Below are positions 48,925 to 59,765 of a DNA stretch of 64,000 nucleotides, piece by piece. The stretch covers positions 682,001 to 746,000 of the forward strand of contig SEMN01000229.1 of NCBI GenBank assembly GCA_005408345.1, read 5' to 3'. How positions within the stretch are numbered: the stretch's first letter is position 1; each line of letters starts with the position of its first letter. Made by a program: the position numbers and the translations under genes. The notes under the pieces were generated by a model that saw nothing but the letters and a program-made list of their open reading frames with translations, had not been told where the DNA came from and ran no database searches. The DNA is from Macquaria australasica (Eukaryota > Chordata > Actinopteri > Centrarchiformes > Percichthyidae).

Positions 48925-49593
48925 TCATCTATTTCTCCTGGAGCTTGTGTCTGTGGGCCGGCTGCTGCTTTTCATGCTAAAGCCTGTGATATCACTGTCC
49001 TCCTCTTCACCTCTCGCCCTTCCCTCCGTCCAAGGGTTGGACAAATAACCATGGGCATCTATGCCGTAGAAGTGGCGTCCATCTTTACTCCGGGCAGATA
49101 GATTGGTTTGGTCCAGTGAGCCTGTGCTGTTACATTTCTTCACCAGTGGGGGTGCCAGAGAGCCCGGGGTGAGCAGCGATGTCAGTGAGAGGCTGTTGAG
49201 TGTTTCTGACAAGTGTTCGCTGTTGAGGTTCTGGCGGCAGCCATCCCCACCCGCCCCCGTGCCCATGTCCTCATCTGAAGGGTCCATGGAGTCCTGCCGG
49301 GGGCAGCCGGGGCTGGTGCTGCCGCCACCGCAGCTGCTCTGGCTCCTCTGGTGCCCCCTGGTGGCTTGGAGGGTAAAGGTAGTACTGCGTCTCTTAAGTG
49401 AAGGGTGGCCCTGGTCTCCTGTGGCCGGTCCCTGGGGGTGTAAGGGGTGGCTGGGAAGGGGGCAGAGGAGAGGCATGGGGAGATCCAAATGTCGAGGTGG
49501 AGAGACACTGAAGCTGAGCCCTTCCTCTAGAGTGGTCTGCAGGCTGCCTTCTGAACTGCCCGTGGCCAGGGAGGAGTCACTGTGGGATGGGTG
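48925..49593 (-). CDS. Ser/Pro-rich protein gene, terminal coding exon E
   Basis: 222 codons and a TGA stop (48927-48925), following a TGTGTGCAG acceptor. It starts HPSHSDSSLATGSSEGSLQ and ends SDITGFSMKSSSRPTDTSSR then RNR. It is rich in Ser, Pro and Gly, with LKRRSTTFTLQ and LNSLSLTSLLTP as the most structured-looking motifs. The antisense strand is also open, an effect of its GC-rich composition. Confidence 0.8.
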   Translation of the reverse strand, partial: HPSHSDSSLATGSSEGSLQTTLEEGLSFSVSPPRHLDLPMPLLCPLPSHPLHPQGPATGDQGHPSLKRRSTTFTLQATRGHQRSQSSCGGGSTSPGCPRQDSMDPSDEDMGTGAGGDGCRQNLNSEHLSETLNSLSLTSLLTPGSLAPPLVKKCNSTGSLDQTNLSARSKDGRHFYGIDAHGYLSNPWTEGRARGEEEDSDITGFSMKSSSRPTDTSSRRNR

Positions 49594-50785
49594 CTGCACA
49601 CAGAGGAGGGAGGTGATGAAAGAAAATGAAAGGAAGCAATTAGTCTTTAGTGGGCAAAAGATTATTTGTGGTTTGCACCAACAGGAAATTTGAACTAGGT
49701 TTGGATTAATCGTAGTTCATTTAAACTTTGTATTTAAATAAAATCCTGGATTAGTAGAATTCAGTTAAATAACTTAAACCAAAGTTATGTCTTAGCTTAA
49801 ACACCCATAAAATATGACAAATGATTTAAACTGCTCCTCAAGGCAGTGTACAACCACACAGGTGTTTTCACTTATTCTAGCTGATCTGACCTCTGCTTAG
49901 GTTGAGATGGGTGGAGATATGCTGGTCACCAAACTCAACATACCAATAACAATGATCAAGGTGTAAGGTCCCACCTTAACAGGTGCAACAGGAGAGTGAC
50001 GGAGGTGCCAATCGAACATGGTTTGTGTTTGCCCATATAGCATTTGTTTAACTGAAAATGTTACATGGGCAGGAGGGTGTTAGTCATTATTCCTAATCCT
50101 GGCACTGTGGACCACAGGGGAGAGTAAGAGATTATGAAGAAGGAGAAATGGAGGGATTGGCAGAAAAATAACCAAACGATAGAGGACAGAGAGAAGTGGC
50201 GTAGAGAGAAAGAACACCAGAGAAAGACATAAAGAGATGAAGGAAATACAAGAAAGGGGACAGGAGAGAATGTGAAGCATGTGAGCCAAGAACAACGGTG
50301 TGCACAGTGAGTCGGTATCAGGCTCAGGGCTGGCCGGGCTAATTAGCTGAGTGCCGCAGAGAATTACTGTAGCAGCTGAGGATCACAGAGGCACTCAGGC
50401 ACGAGCTAAACAAACCAAACAGGTAGAGGAGAAAGAAAGAAAAATCTGTCTCCATGGTTACACAGGAACACAAACTAAAATAAGGGCCTTTTCATTCTTG
50501 TTTGTTTCAAGCAAGAGCTAACAGAGGACTCTGTTGGACTCATACATAATACAAATGAGATCCTAGCTTTAATTACAACTAAATACTTTCTCCGGAGTTT
50601 CACACTACAGTAGCGCATCAATGGAGGGGGGTGGGGGGGGTAAGTATCATGTGTTCTGATTAGCTAGTATTAGTAACTGTTGCCACCTTTTGCCAAAAGG
50701 ATATTGCAGCTCAGTTACTGCAGACAGACTGTAATCAAATCATTTTCAATCAATATTTTTTGTCAATGATTAGTATCTTTGTTAC

Positions 50786-50872
<87 letters not shown>

Positions 50873-53800
50873 TTATTAAGGCATGTTACAGTATCAAGCT
50901 TCCAGATCACGGTATTTGGGCTCGCAAGCTAATTTTACATTATACCTCATTTGGCAAATCCCATCTGACTGCCTGAAGTGGTTTTGATGCATGACAACTT
51001 CGGTTCACTGAACGTTCTCTTAGGAATTATCTGTTTACACTGTTCCATCATGTCTCTGATGTGTTGTACAGAGATACTGATGCCAGGTCCTTATTTGTCT
51101 ATCCATCACATCCATCCAGACACACATGAATCCATTCATCTGTCCATAATACCTGAGAGCTCAGGGGCCTGCTGTTGGCTCCGGGTGAGCGGAGGGAGGC
51201 CCAGGAGGCTGGGGAGGCCAACCTGGATGGCCCTCTCTCTCCTGGGCTAACACCGTTCCCAGGACTGCCTGGATGAGCGGCGGCAGCTGGGTGGAAGAAG
51301 TCTGCTGGTAGGTGGAAGACGGGTGAAGACCCACCACCACCTCCACTGCAACTTCCTCCATCTCCATCTGAAAAAAAAGGTTATAGTTTAATACAGCTTT
51401 GTCTGTGCTAATGTTAATATTTTTTGTTAATTTGTTGTTTTCATTTTCTGAACCATCTCTAGTCAGGGTGGAAATGCCTCCGACAATGTTTAGCATTTAG
51501 ACAGTCACTTGACATTTGACACTTTCATCTAAAACCCATGACAAATGCTTTTTAAGCACGTCAGTGCAAGATGATCCAACACACTTACTCAACAGTATCA
51601 TCATTCGATACAGATGATCATGATCTCTTTATAGAAAGGCTAGAAACATAGGTTGTTCTAGACTGGTATAGGTCTTACCTAACAAGTTGAGACTACTTTG
51701 TTTCCCTTGGGGAGTTCTGTTCAGACAGAGTAAATATTCAGGGTTGGAAAATGCTTAATTTTAACCGTTATGTTTTCACGGTTAGGAATATGCTTGAATT
51801 CGAATATACTCCTTGAAAAATGTTTGTTTCCAGGATAATCTGGTGTTTCATCTACACAGTCACTCATGGAAACCAAAAATCTTTTAATATTTCAGATGAA
51901 ACGATCCCGTTGTTGTATTTATTTGTTGTCTCCTGGCATTTATAGTAACTTAGATTTTTAGGTGTGATGATAAAAGCTTCAAGAGTCTAGACTTTTTTGG
52001 TTTAGGTACCTTGAAAGTGCTTGAAAAGTCCTTGATTTTTACTCTTAAAAAGCTGTGCGAACCCTGAAATATTTCTTGTGGTGTGCCTCAAGGTTGAGTC
52101 CTGGGCCTCATTCTTTTCTGTCTGTACATGCTGACAATAGGTTCTATTGTCTGCAAACATGGCAGTTAAATATTTTTTCCCCCAGAATATCTACTATTTT
52201 GAAATAGTGACACTTGGTCTCATTATTTCTCAAGTAAATCAACACAATTTTAAGACTAAAACAAAATTATCAAGTGTTGAATTTTTGTAACTTTTTTCAT
52301 CACGGGGGTGGTGTCATCTTAGAATGAAAGTCTTAAACTCAAACATTTTGCCAGACCTCCGGCATATGAGAACTTAACCAAATGATTGATTAGAATATGA
52401 AAAGAAAACTCACTACTGTATAACTCATGGGAGACAAAAAGGTGCTAACACAACCTACATTTAGGTATTTCATCCCCCAAACTGATAGCATTTAGGAAAT
52501 TAAATAATCAAATAATAGTTGGCTCTTTTATATATGGGTCTCTGACATTAAGAGTAAAGTAATATATTTTTGTTGGCAGTAAACATACCATGTAAACAAC
52601 TCCTTCATGTCTTCCGTGACATCGTGTTTACAACAGTCTGTGATGTTGTGTGCTGTTGAACAATCCCCCTGAATTGAATGTGCCTTGCATCGCTCCATCT
52701 GTTCCAGTGATAACGGTCATGTTACTGGAGGGGGGCATCAGCATACCATAACATGTCATTCATCAACATCTGTGTCTGTGTCGAAACTGGCCTCATCTAT
52801 CACTGCTTTAATTGCAGTGGAAGTCAATCAACTGTGTGGAATATGAGACACGTCCTTGTGTGTCTGTGTCGGCTCCAGAGACGTTCAGGAAAAAGCCTCC
52901 TCTTATTTAAACGATACTATCAATGTCACATCAAAGTCATGGCTTAATGAACTTGCGGTGGTTAAATATCAGTAAGGATCACAAAGAACACTGATAAGGA
53001 TAATAAGGAACGCTGATGAAAGGTAACCCTGAGAGGGATTTATTTTAATATGATTGGATGATGTGAAAGATTTAATTGATCCATTTTGCTGCCGTTGGAT
53101 GAAAAAACAATCCACAAAAAGCAGGTTTTACTGAAAGGAAAGATACTCAGATTCTCATTTACATTTTTATTATTGAAATTATATAATGGGGATCTACATC
53201 GTAGGACAAAGCGAGTCACTCAACAGTAACCTAACAAACTCAAGAAAGAGTAAAACGCCAAAAAGGCAACTATATTGTTTTTTTTACTTTGACTGCACAT
53301 AATATTATTGTATTAAAAATGTGTTCAACCTCAATAAGTTGGGTTATATTAAACCAACCTTTTCTTGAGTTCTTGTAAAGAAACACATTCAGTGTTTCTT
53401 ACCACATTGTGAGTCTCCCTGAGGTGTTGAATGTTTCCTGCCACATGGAAACATTTAAGAAGCAGGCTTTTAAAAATAGTTTTGAAGCCTGCATTGTTTG
53501 CATGGGATACAAACAAATCAGGGATTCACTCACAAAAACAGTGCTCCATGGCGCTACTAATGCTCAGAAACCTTTAACATGTTTGGCTTTATACATCTCG
53601 AACTGTCTGTCATTCATGATTTGATTGTCTTTTTTAGTGTCTTTGATACCTTTTACTTTGTCTGTTATTTAAAAAGATGTTATTGTTAGTTCATACTGTA
53701 TGGCTTTTGTTTTTATTCTTGAATATACTTTAATATCAGACATTGAATGTGTGACGGCCCAAACACGGAGTAAGACCCAAGCGCAGGAACCACACAGGCG

Positions 53801-55761
53801 ATGAAGGTAAAAATCAAAGAGAGACCTTTACTGATGGAGCCAAAGTCATACACGGGTAGAGCAATAAACAGGGCAGAGGTACAAACAGGGAGTAGGGAGT
53901 AACAAGGGGGAGTCCAAAAACCAGTCACAAAGTTCAAACCACGAGAGGCAGGCAACCAAATCCAGAGGGCAAAGGCAAAAACCGAAGATAATAAGCAGGG
54001 GGTCAAAAACACACAGGAGATCAAAAATGGCATGGATATGCTGGAGAGCTTGATACTAGTGAACAAGACAATCTGGCAATGAACAAAGGAAGAGGGCTGG
54101 TATATATACACACAGGGGCTGATTGGTCATGAGGCACAGGTGACTGGGGAAAATTGGCGGGAAAAATAAATAGAACAATGAACACCACACACATGACTTG
54201 TCAAAATAAAACAGGAAATACTTAAGAGTCCGATTGATTTGTGACAGAATGCCCGTCTCCGCCTTGCTTAAAGCTGGAGGACTGTGGAAACACCAGGGAC
54301 AATGATGGAAATAAATCCAGGACTTTATCGTTCTATTTCTGACAAAGACTGATGTGTTTCTTTTATTTCCTCAAATATATTAGAATGTTGCCAATAAACC
54401 AAACCAAGCATGTTTGGCTCACCTGCCAATGGTCAAAAAGCAGAGAGAAATTGTTTCCAAGAATATTTTTACAAAGCAATTCATTAACATATTCAATAGA
54501 AATTCATCACTAAATCATTTTTCCATTATGTTTTTTGAGGCAGTCTGTGTTCATTCATTAATGCAAATGAGAAAAGGAAAAGAATTATAATGTTATTATA
54601 CTGTATAAAGGTAACCAGTTGGTGTTACACCTTCACATTTATCCACAAGAAACAAACTCTACAGGCGTCTGGTGTTGGTGGGTGTTTCAAAGATATTCTC
54701 CACACCAGAAAAACAAGAGCTTTGGCCATTTGTTCAAACAAACTAGGTTTATGTTCAGGAGGAAAGCATGGAGTATAGTAATGTTCTTATACTGCCACAG
54801 AAATTTTTATGGAGGACTTTGGGCTGAATGAATGGGTGTACAAAGCGTTGAAACAAAGCAAAAATCTACCCATTTTGTTATTTAGGTGTGAGAACTTGTT
54901 GATTTCAGGACCTGCCACCTTAGATTCGTTCACACTGGATGACAGTACTAACTTAATACAGTATCTTGGATGTTGTACTACCATCATGTGTACTCTGGTA
55001 CCTGTGCAATGTGCCGGGCTTGGCTGCTCCAGTGAGGGAGTATTCAGCTTGGGATGGACGCCCACCTCAAACAACTCCTGGACCCGCTCCTCGCTTCCTG
55101 AGCTGGATGGATGAAGCCCTCTGTACCCCCCCTGGGTGGGCAACTCCTCCGAACTATGGGAGTCACTGCTGCCCCTCTGAGAGAAATTGAACATAAGGGG
55201 AGCGAGTGAAAGAGAAGGAGAGGAGAGACAAAGAGATGCAGAGAGAATAAGCAGGATATCCAGGTGCTCTGATGCAAGAAAGATATCAAACTGAAGCCTT
55301 TCATATTCTCTTGTCATAATGGAAATCTGAGTACAATTTGTTTCCAATTTCAAAAAGCTCCCTTTTCATGTCCCTTCCTTTATCCATCTATACAAGTCTG
55401 ATTAAAACTGGATGTGGTAAAATACCGGCAGGCTTCAAAGCTTCAAATTGCTCGGCTGTTGTTGTTGGTTGTAAACTGGATCAAATGAACTGGCCTTCAA
55501 TAACGCACTGATGAAACAGGCCAGGTGGAACCGCTGTGAGCTAGGAGCCAAGTGTTCATGGGAAGATGGAGATATGAAAGACGTGCTTACACACACACAC
55601 ACACACACACACGTATCCCAGCATGCACATATCGAAAGCACAGAGGGAGGCAGGTGTTTTAATCAGGCAGTAAAGCATGTAAATAGTAATTAATGATGAT
55701 TAGCAGGATGGAAGGGGTGTGATGACATGTGCTGTGACTCCCCAAAGCCCCAAAGACATGT

Positions 55762-55792
<31 letters not shown>

Positions 55793-58132
55793 ATTATTAC
55801 ATGACAGCTAATGTGCATTTTTATGACTCATATCAGGGTTTAATCTTACAATCCTTTGATGTGTGGCTGGTTTAAATAAAACAGTTTAAAGATACTGAAA
55901 TATGCATTGATGTATATGATTCAGTACAGTACATGTAGGCCCACATATGTCAGTCTGTCTCCCTGTCCCTCCTCTCCAGCCACGTTTATGTTTTCCCAGT
56001 GCTATTCTCCACTAGTCATCCAGATGCCCTCAGACTTTCCCTCCCTTCCCCATCACCTGACTGCCCCACCCAACTACACACCTGTTCTCACTTCCCTCAT
56101 CTGCTCTGCAGTTACCGAACATCAAATTCTTCACATGTAAACCTAAACTTGTGAAAAAAGTGTGAAAGGTTTTTATAACAGTTTGCTTGAATTGTGTATA
56201 ACAATAACATAATATGATCATATTTTCACAATAGAATTCCACTTAAAGTCAATAGATAATAGTGAATTTTCTCAAAGCCCAATATGTGGATGTGTCACTT
56301 GGCATGTGAAATGACATGAATGTAAGTTTGTGTGTTTCCCATGTGTGTGTGAGTACCTTGCTGTCTCTTACCAGCAGCTGGTAGCTGCTGTGCTCGTCCA
56401 GGCTGAGGTCATCAGGCAGCGCCAGAGAAGATGACTTGTCCGACAGCTGCTCTGACATCAGAGATGCCTGCTCCACCTCTGCCAATTGGATCTGTCAGAC
56501 AAGCACACAGTAGCCAAGTCGAGTTGCATCTACAGTATAATGTCAACAGCTAGTGATGTCTCCACACCTTGCTACTGATTTCAAAGCATAGATAATAATA
56601 ATACAATTTATTTTTTTCTCAAAGTTAGAAAAAAATAGGATACATAGTGTTTTGAAGATAAATTCTGAAATTGCCAACATGTTCGTCTCACTATGGGGAG
56701 AGAAGGTCAAATGAGCATGAGGTACAGCTTTAATATTGAGGGCTGAGGGGGGATAAAGAACAGAAGAAAAGAGAGGAGGTGAGAGGAGAATGAAGATGAA
56801 TGTACTGTATAAGAAATAAGGACCACTTTACATTATAGTATATTTGCATTCTAGCAAACCCCCATGCATGTCAATACCTTTTTATTTGCACACATTTATT
56901 TGCAACAGTAAATATCCCGCTATAGAGGTCCTGGGTGAAGTAGTGATTATATGTACGTAGATAGTAATTTAATGCCAGACGCACAAGAGCTAGGTCACAC
57001 TTCTTCACATCCATCCTAATATCTAAAACACATTGTCAGTAAGCTGCTGTGACAAACACACACACTACAACTACAGAGCTACAGGTTCATACAGGTAATC
57101 TACACATATATCAGGTTAAAGTCATGGAATCACCTCTGCTCTGAGCTGAAATTGATTTTTATTTTCTTATGTGTGACTGATGTTTTCACATGTCTGTGTG
57201 CACCGTGCGTGAATGCACCTGGTGAGAAAAACCAGGTTTAGAGCGTAAATCATTTGGTGGTGAAATGTACGGTTGGACCTTTTGAGAGAGACGAAGCATG
57301 ACTGTACAAGGCAGAGAAAATGTCTGAACATTCTTACCGGCTACAGAAATGAATATGGTGCGAATTTTGACAGCTAAGCCCTTCGGTATTGGATATAACT
57401 ATTTCTGTCTTTATACCAAATAAAATCTGGGTATTAGCTGTATCTGATTTTATCTTGAATTAAATGAAATAGCGCAAAACAGGATGATCAGATTATAAAA
57501 ACACCATTTGAAGTGCACATATCATGAAGCCTGACCTCTTTTGGTAACTTTGAGGGATAAAAATGTGATTTCGTCAGCTAGTCCTCAGCATCTCTCACTC
57601 AGTACCGCCATGATCGAAACGTTTGTGGATGAGGGTCACACGCATATTGCACAGTCTAATTGAAAACAAGGACAGTGCGCACAGAAATTTCCAATTTACT
57701 CAAAAAGCAGATCAATGCCACAGCTATGAAAATACTATTACAATACTGTACAGTGTCTTGATTGCAATGCAACTTTAATCTGCATATCTATTACAAGGAT
57801 ATGAAAGTGACCTTCCTCTCACCTTGCTGGGACTTCACTGGATATAATGGTTTTATGGGATATTTCACATACATCAGAGCAGGGTTTTATCTCAATATTG
57901 GGCATTATGGATTGCACAAGAAAGATTTGTGCTGCAAACTTTATTTTGAAATCATGACACCTTATAGTATGATAACTTATTTGAATAATTTATTTGATTT
58001 TTCATCATTATGGAGCTTTACCCCTCCCCTGGTAAATAATGTTTAAAAAAAAGGAAATACAGTGCTCACTGGTAGAAAAAAAACCTTTACTAACATAACT
58101 ATACTAACAACTAGCTAAAATGAAAGAGAGAG

Positions 58133-58167
<35 letters not shown>

Positions 58168-58343
58168 CATGAAAGTGTGTATGTGTGTACGACCCCACTA
58201 ACCTCTTCTGGGTGACCCTTACAGTCCTTGCAGACAGGAGGGGAGCAGTAGTGGTGGAAAACTGAACCGGAGAGGTTGTCAATCATGTCCCCTTCCAACG
58301 AGTCCTTTATCAGCAGAGACACACTGTCCAGCCACTGGCTCTC
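48925..58343 (-). CDS. serine/proline-rich protein of unknown identity, C-terminal five exons
   Basis: Five minus-strand exons join with consistent phases: 58343-58203, 56491-56372 (or to 56357), 55176-55002, 51367-51153, 49593-48925. They encode about 439 residues to a TGA stop. I do not recognise the protein. Visible features: a short Cys/His patch (FHHYCSPPVCKDCKGH) in the first exon; an acidic, helical-looking stretch (LALPDDLSLDEHSSYQLL); a Gly run (CSGGGGGSS) followed by PVFHLPADFFHP; long Ser/Pro/Gly-rich low-complexity sequence with candidate phosphosites (LKRRSTTF and CNSTGSLDQ); and a basic end (PTDTSSRRNR). No transmembrane helix or catalytic motif is seen. Composition suggests a disordered cytoplasmic or nuclear regulator. 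The 5' end lies to the right, beyond the window or in undetected exons. Confidence 0.7.
49594..51152 (-). other. intron between exons D and E
   Basis: Non-coding on both strands. Purine-rich at about 50110-50270. Holds the palindromic dinucleotide tract listed separately. An unremarkable but GC-balanced block lies at about 50320-50410. Confidence 0.5.
50787..50870. repeat. (GT)n(AT)n(AC)n palindromic microsatellite
   Basis: GT units run into about 20 AT units, which run into about 14 AC units. The GT arm is complementary to the AC arm and the AT core to itself, so the whole tract can extrude as one hairpin. Confidence 0.9.
51153..51367 (-). CDS. Ser/Pro-rich protein gene, exon D
   Basis: 215 nt after a TTTTTTTTCAG acceptor. 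In the phase set by exon C it reads DGDGGSCSGGGGGSSPVFHL, then PADFFHPAAAAHPGSPG, ending RPLSSQ before GTATTA, phase 0. A second frame is also open across the exon, but it disagrees with both neighbouring phases. Confidence 0.75.
51368..53744 (-). other. intron between exons C and D, right part
   Basis: AT-rich non-coding sequence. No exon or repeat recognised before the solo LTR. Confidence 0.45.
53750..54246 (-). mobile_element. solo LTR (497 bp) with 5-bp target duplication
   Basis: The unit begins TGTGACGG and ends TTGTGACA on the plus strand (TG...CA). It is flanked by GAATG at 53745-53749 and GAATG at 54247-54251. On the minus strand it shows a TATA-like TATATATACC and a later AGTAAAGG poly(A)-like signal, so the LTR is probably in that orientation. 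No internal region or second LTR is present, hence a solo LTR. A 5-bp duplication fits Ty3/Gypsy-type or BEL/Pao elements. Confidence 0.8.
54252..55001 (-). other. intron between exons C and D, left flank of exon C
   Basis: No exon or repeat recognised. Open frames near 54590-54830 have no recognisable content. Confidence 0.45.
55002..55176 (-). CDS. Ser/Pro-rich protein gene, exon C
   Basis: 58 codons plus one base, from RGSSDSHSSEELPTQGGYRG to QPSPAHCT. The acceptor is TTTCTCTCAG and the donor GTACCA, leaving phase 1. The next exon supplies AT to give Asp. Confidence 0.8.
55587..55612. repeat. (CA)n microsatellite
   Basis: About 13 CA units in the intron between exons B and C. A (GT)n run follows at about 55767-55792. 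Confidence 0.9.
55767..55792. repeat. (GT)n microsatellite
   Basis: About 13 GT units in the intron between exons B and C. Confidence 0.9.
56372..56491 (-). CDS. Ser/Pro-rich protein gene, exon B with two possible donors
   Basis: 40 codons from IQLAEVEQASLMSEQLSDKS to HSSYQLL, with acceptor TGTCTGACAG. The donor at 56371 (CTG then GTAAGA) is strong. A second in-frame donor (AAG then GTACTC) at 56356 would add VRDSK. Both give phase 0. Confidence 0.8.
56492..58134 (-). other. intron between exons A and B
   Basis: AT-rich non-coding sequence. No exon or repeat recognised apart from the GT tract at its right end. Confidence 0.45.
58135..58164. repeat. (GT)15 tract, (AC)15 in the transcript, downstream of exon A
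   Basis: 30 bp of GT on the plus strand. It begins 38 nt past the exon A boundary in the minus-strand transcript and is complementary to the tract upstream of the exon. Confidence 0.95.
58203..58343 (-). CDS. Ser/Pro-rich protein gene, exon A (symmetric 141 nt)
   Basis: 47 codons, phase 0 at both ends, from ESQWLDSVSLLIKDSLEGDM to KGHPEE before a GTTAGT donor. Its acceptor is a (GT)21 tract followed by TTTGCAG. Thirty-eight nucleotides beyond the exon the transcript carries (AC)15. Skipping this exon would keep the frame. Confidence 0.8.
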
Positions 58344-58347
58344 CTGC

Positions 58348-58350
<3 letters not shown>

Positions 58351-58392
<42 letters not shown>
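58351..58392. repeat. (AC)21 tract, (GU)21 in the transcript, at the exon A acceptor
   Basis: 42 bp of AC on the plus strand. In the minus-strand transcript it is (GU)21 followed by only three further U before GCAG, in the place of a polypyrimidine tract. Confidence 0.95.
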
Positions 58393-58398
<6 letters not shown>

Positions 58399-58594
58399 TT
58401 GACCCTTTGTTCTGTTTGTAATAATCACAAAGAATGTTTAGTATATTTCATTAGAACTCCAGAGAAGATACTGTACATTTATGGCAGACAGCTATGTTGT
58501 GCTACGAATGCATATCATAATTATTAAGCCAATTAAAGCAGTAAAGTCGGTTACATATTGTACTACATTTACATTAAACTACAGATTAAACCAA

Positions 58595-58680
58595 TGAGAT
58601 TTAACGTGTTGATTAGTGAGCTTTAGAGGCTAGCTGTATCCCTCTACTTCCAGTCTGTATGCTAAGCTAAGCTAACCATG
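58595..58680 (-). repeat. fragment of the teleost repeat seen at 5485-5745
   Basis: ATTAGTGAGCTTTAGAGGCT, TTCCAGTCTGTATGCTAAGC and TAAGCTAACC correspond to the inverse of that family's central part. Confidence 0.5.
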
Positions 58681-59549
58681 TCCCGGCACCAGCTCTGTGC
58701 TTAATGCACAGACGTGACACTGCAAACGTTCCTGCAACGTTGAACTCCATTAAAATTCCATGTAACCAGGGAACGTTAGCCGCACACAACCTTACAATGG
58801 GGGTTGAAATTTGATCCAACAGCATTCTGGTTACAAGGGTTTGGGCTTGTAACCTGGAACCTGTACAGAACCTGTGGATTCCTGTGTAAAGATTGTACAA
58901 AGTCAGCTGGATGCATTGAGGGAATCAGATGAGAAGCCAAATGAGGGAGAGGTCTTAAGGGCTGAATTTGGACAATAAATGAAGAACAGTTTAAATGTTC
59001 AAAGACTGTTTCACACTGCTTGTTGTCCCACAAGCACATGAGCGTTCAAGCTGTGCCTCTCTCTCTCCCTATTTTCTCCTCCTTGTCCTCTCTTTTCACT
59101 CATGCTTCTCTGGGCTGGACCATCAGCCGTCCTGGGACCTCTCACGCTCCCCTGGCTGTTGGTGGGTACCTCATTCCAGATGTTTTGGATCTGGATCTTC
59201 CTCCAGGAGATCCAGCTTCTCCCTCTTGTCTCTCTCTCTCCCTTGTGTGCATGTTGTCCTTGTATCTCTCTCCCTCTGTATGTGTTTGTTTCCTTTCTCC
59301 TATCTGTGTGAATGGTGTGGCTGGAGCTTTGCCTCTGTCTGTGTTTGTGCAGTCTGTCCTCTTTCCAGGTCTCCATGGTGGAGAGGAGGAAGACGTGTGG
59401 CTCAGGTCCTATCTGTTTGGCGACACCTGGAAGTTGCTCGACGTCCTCTGAGAGCCATGTTCTCCATATGTTTATACTCTATCTGTAATGTGATGTGTAA
59501 TGTGATTGTCCATACTGTAATTTTACAATGTTGGTCTATTCTGTACACG
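58681..59549. other. intron or upstream DNA of the Ser/Pro-rich protein gene
   Basis: Pyrimidine-rich at about 59060-59360. About 59100-59460 (CTGGACCATCAGCCGTCCTG and CAGGTCTCCATGGTGGAGAG) may be the 5' part of the LINE-like tail that follows. The 224-codon plus-strand open frame here has no recognisable protein. Confidence 0.4.
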
Positions 59550-59765
59550 CGACATCTATTGCATGTCTGTCCGTCCTGGGAGAGGGATCCCTCCTCTGTT
59601 TCTCTTCCTGAGGTTTCTTCCATTTATTCCCAGTTAAAGGGTTTTTCTGGGGAGTTTTTCCTTATCTGAATCGAGGGTGTAAGGATAGAGGTCATATGCT
59701 GTACAGATTTTAAGCCCCTTGAGGCAAATTTGTGATTTGTAATATTGAGCTGTATAAATAAAATT
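59550..59765 (+). mobile_element. 3' tail of a teleost LINE-like repeat
   Basis: CTGGGAGAGGGATCCCTCCT, GAGGTTTCTTCCATTTATTC, AAAGGGTTTTTCTGGGGAGT, GAGGCAAATTTGTGATTTGT and a closing AAATAAAATTGG occur in the order of an abundant teleost 3' tail. I believe it belongs to an L2/Rex-type LINE, but the clade is not certain. Confidence 0.6.

Noticed and set aside
49103..49693. 196-codon plus-strand open frame
   Set aside because: Antisense of terminal exon E. The minus frame has a splice acceptor and matching phases; the plus frame has neither support nor family motifs.
51161..51496. alternative reading of exon D in the frame starting MEMEEVAVEVVVGLHP
   Set aside because: Phase from exon C (one base) and into exon E (phase 0) requires the Gly/Ser/Pro-rich frame instead.
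58995..59669. 224-codon plus-strand open frame
   Set aside because: It lies over pyrimidine-rich sequence and the LINE-like 3' tail and shows no domain. It is the by-product of low-complexity composition.
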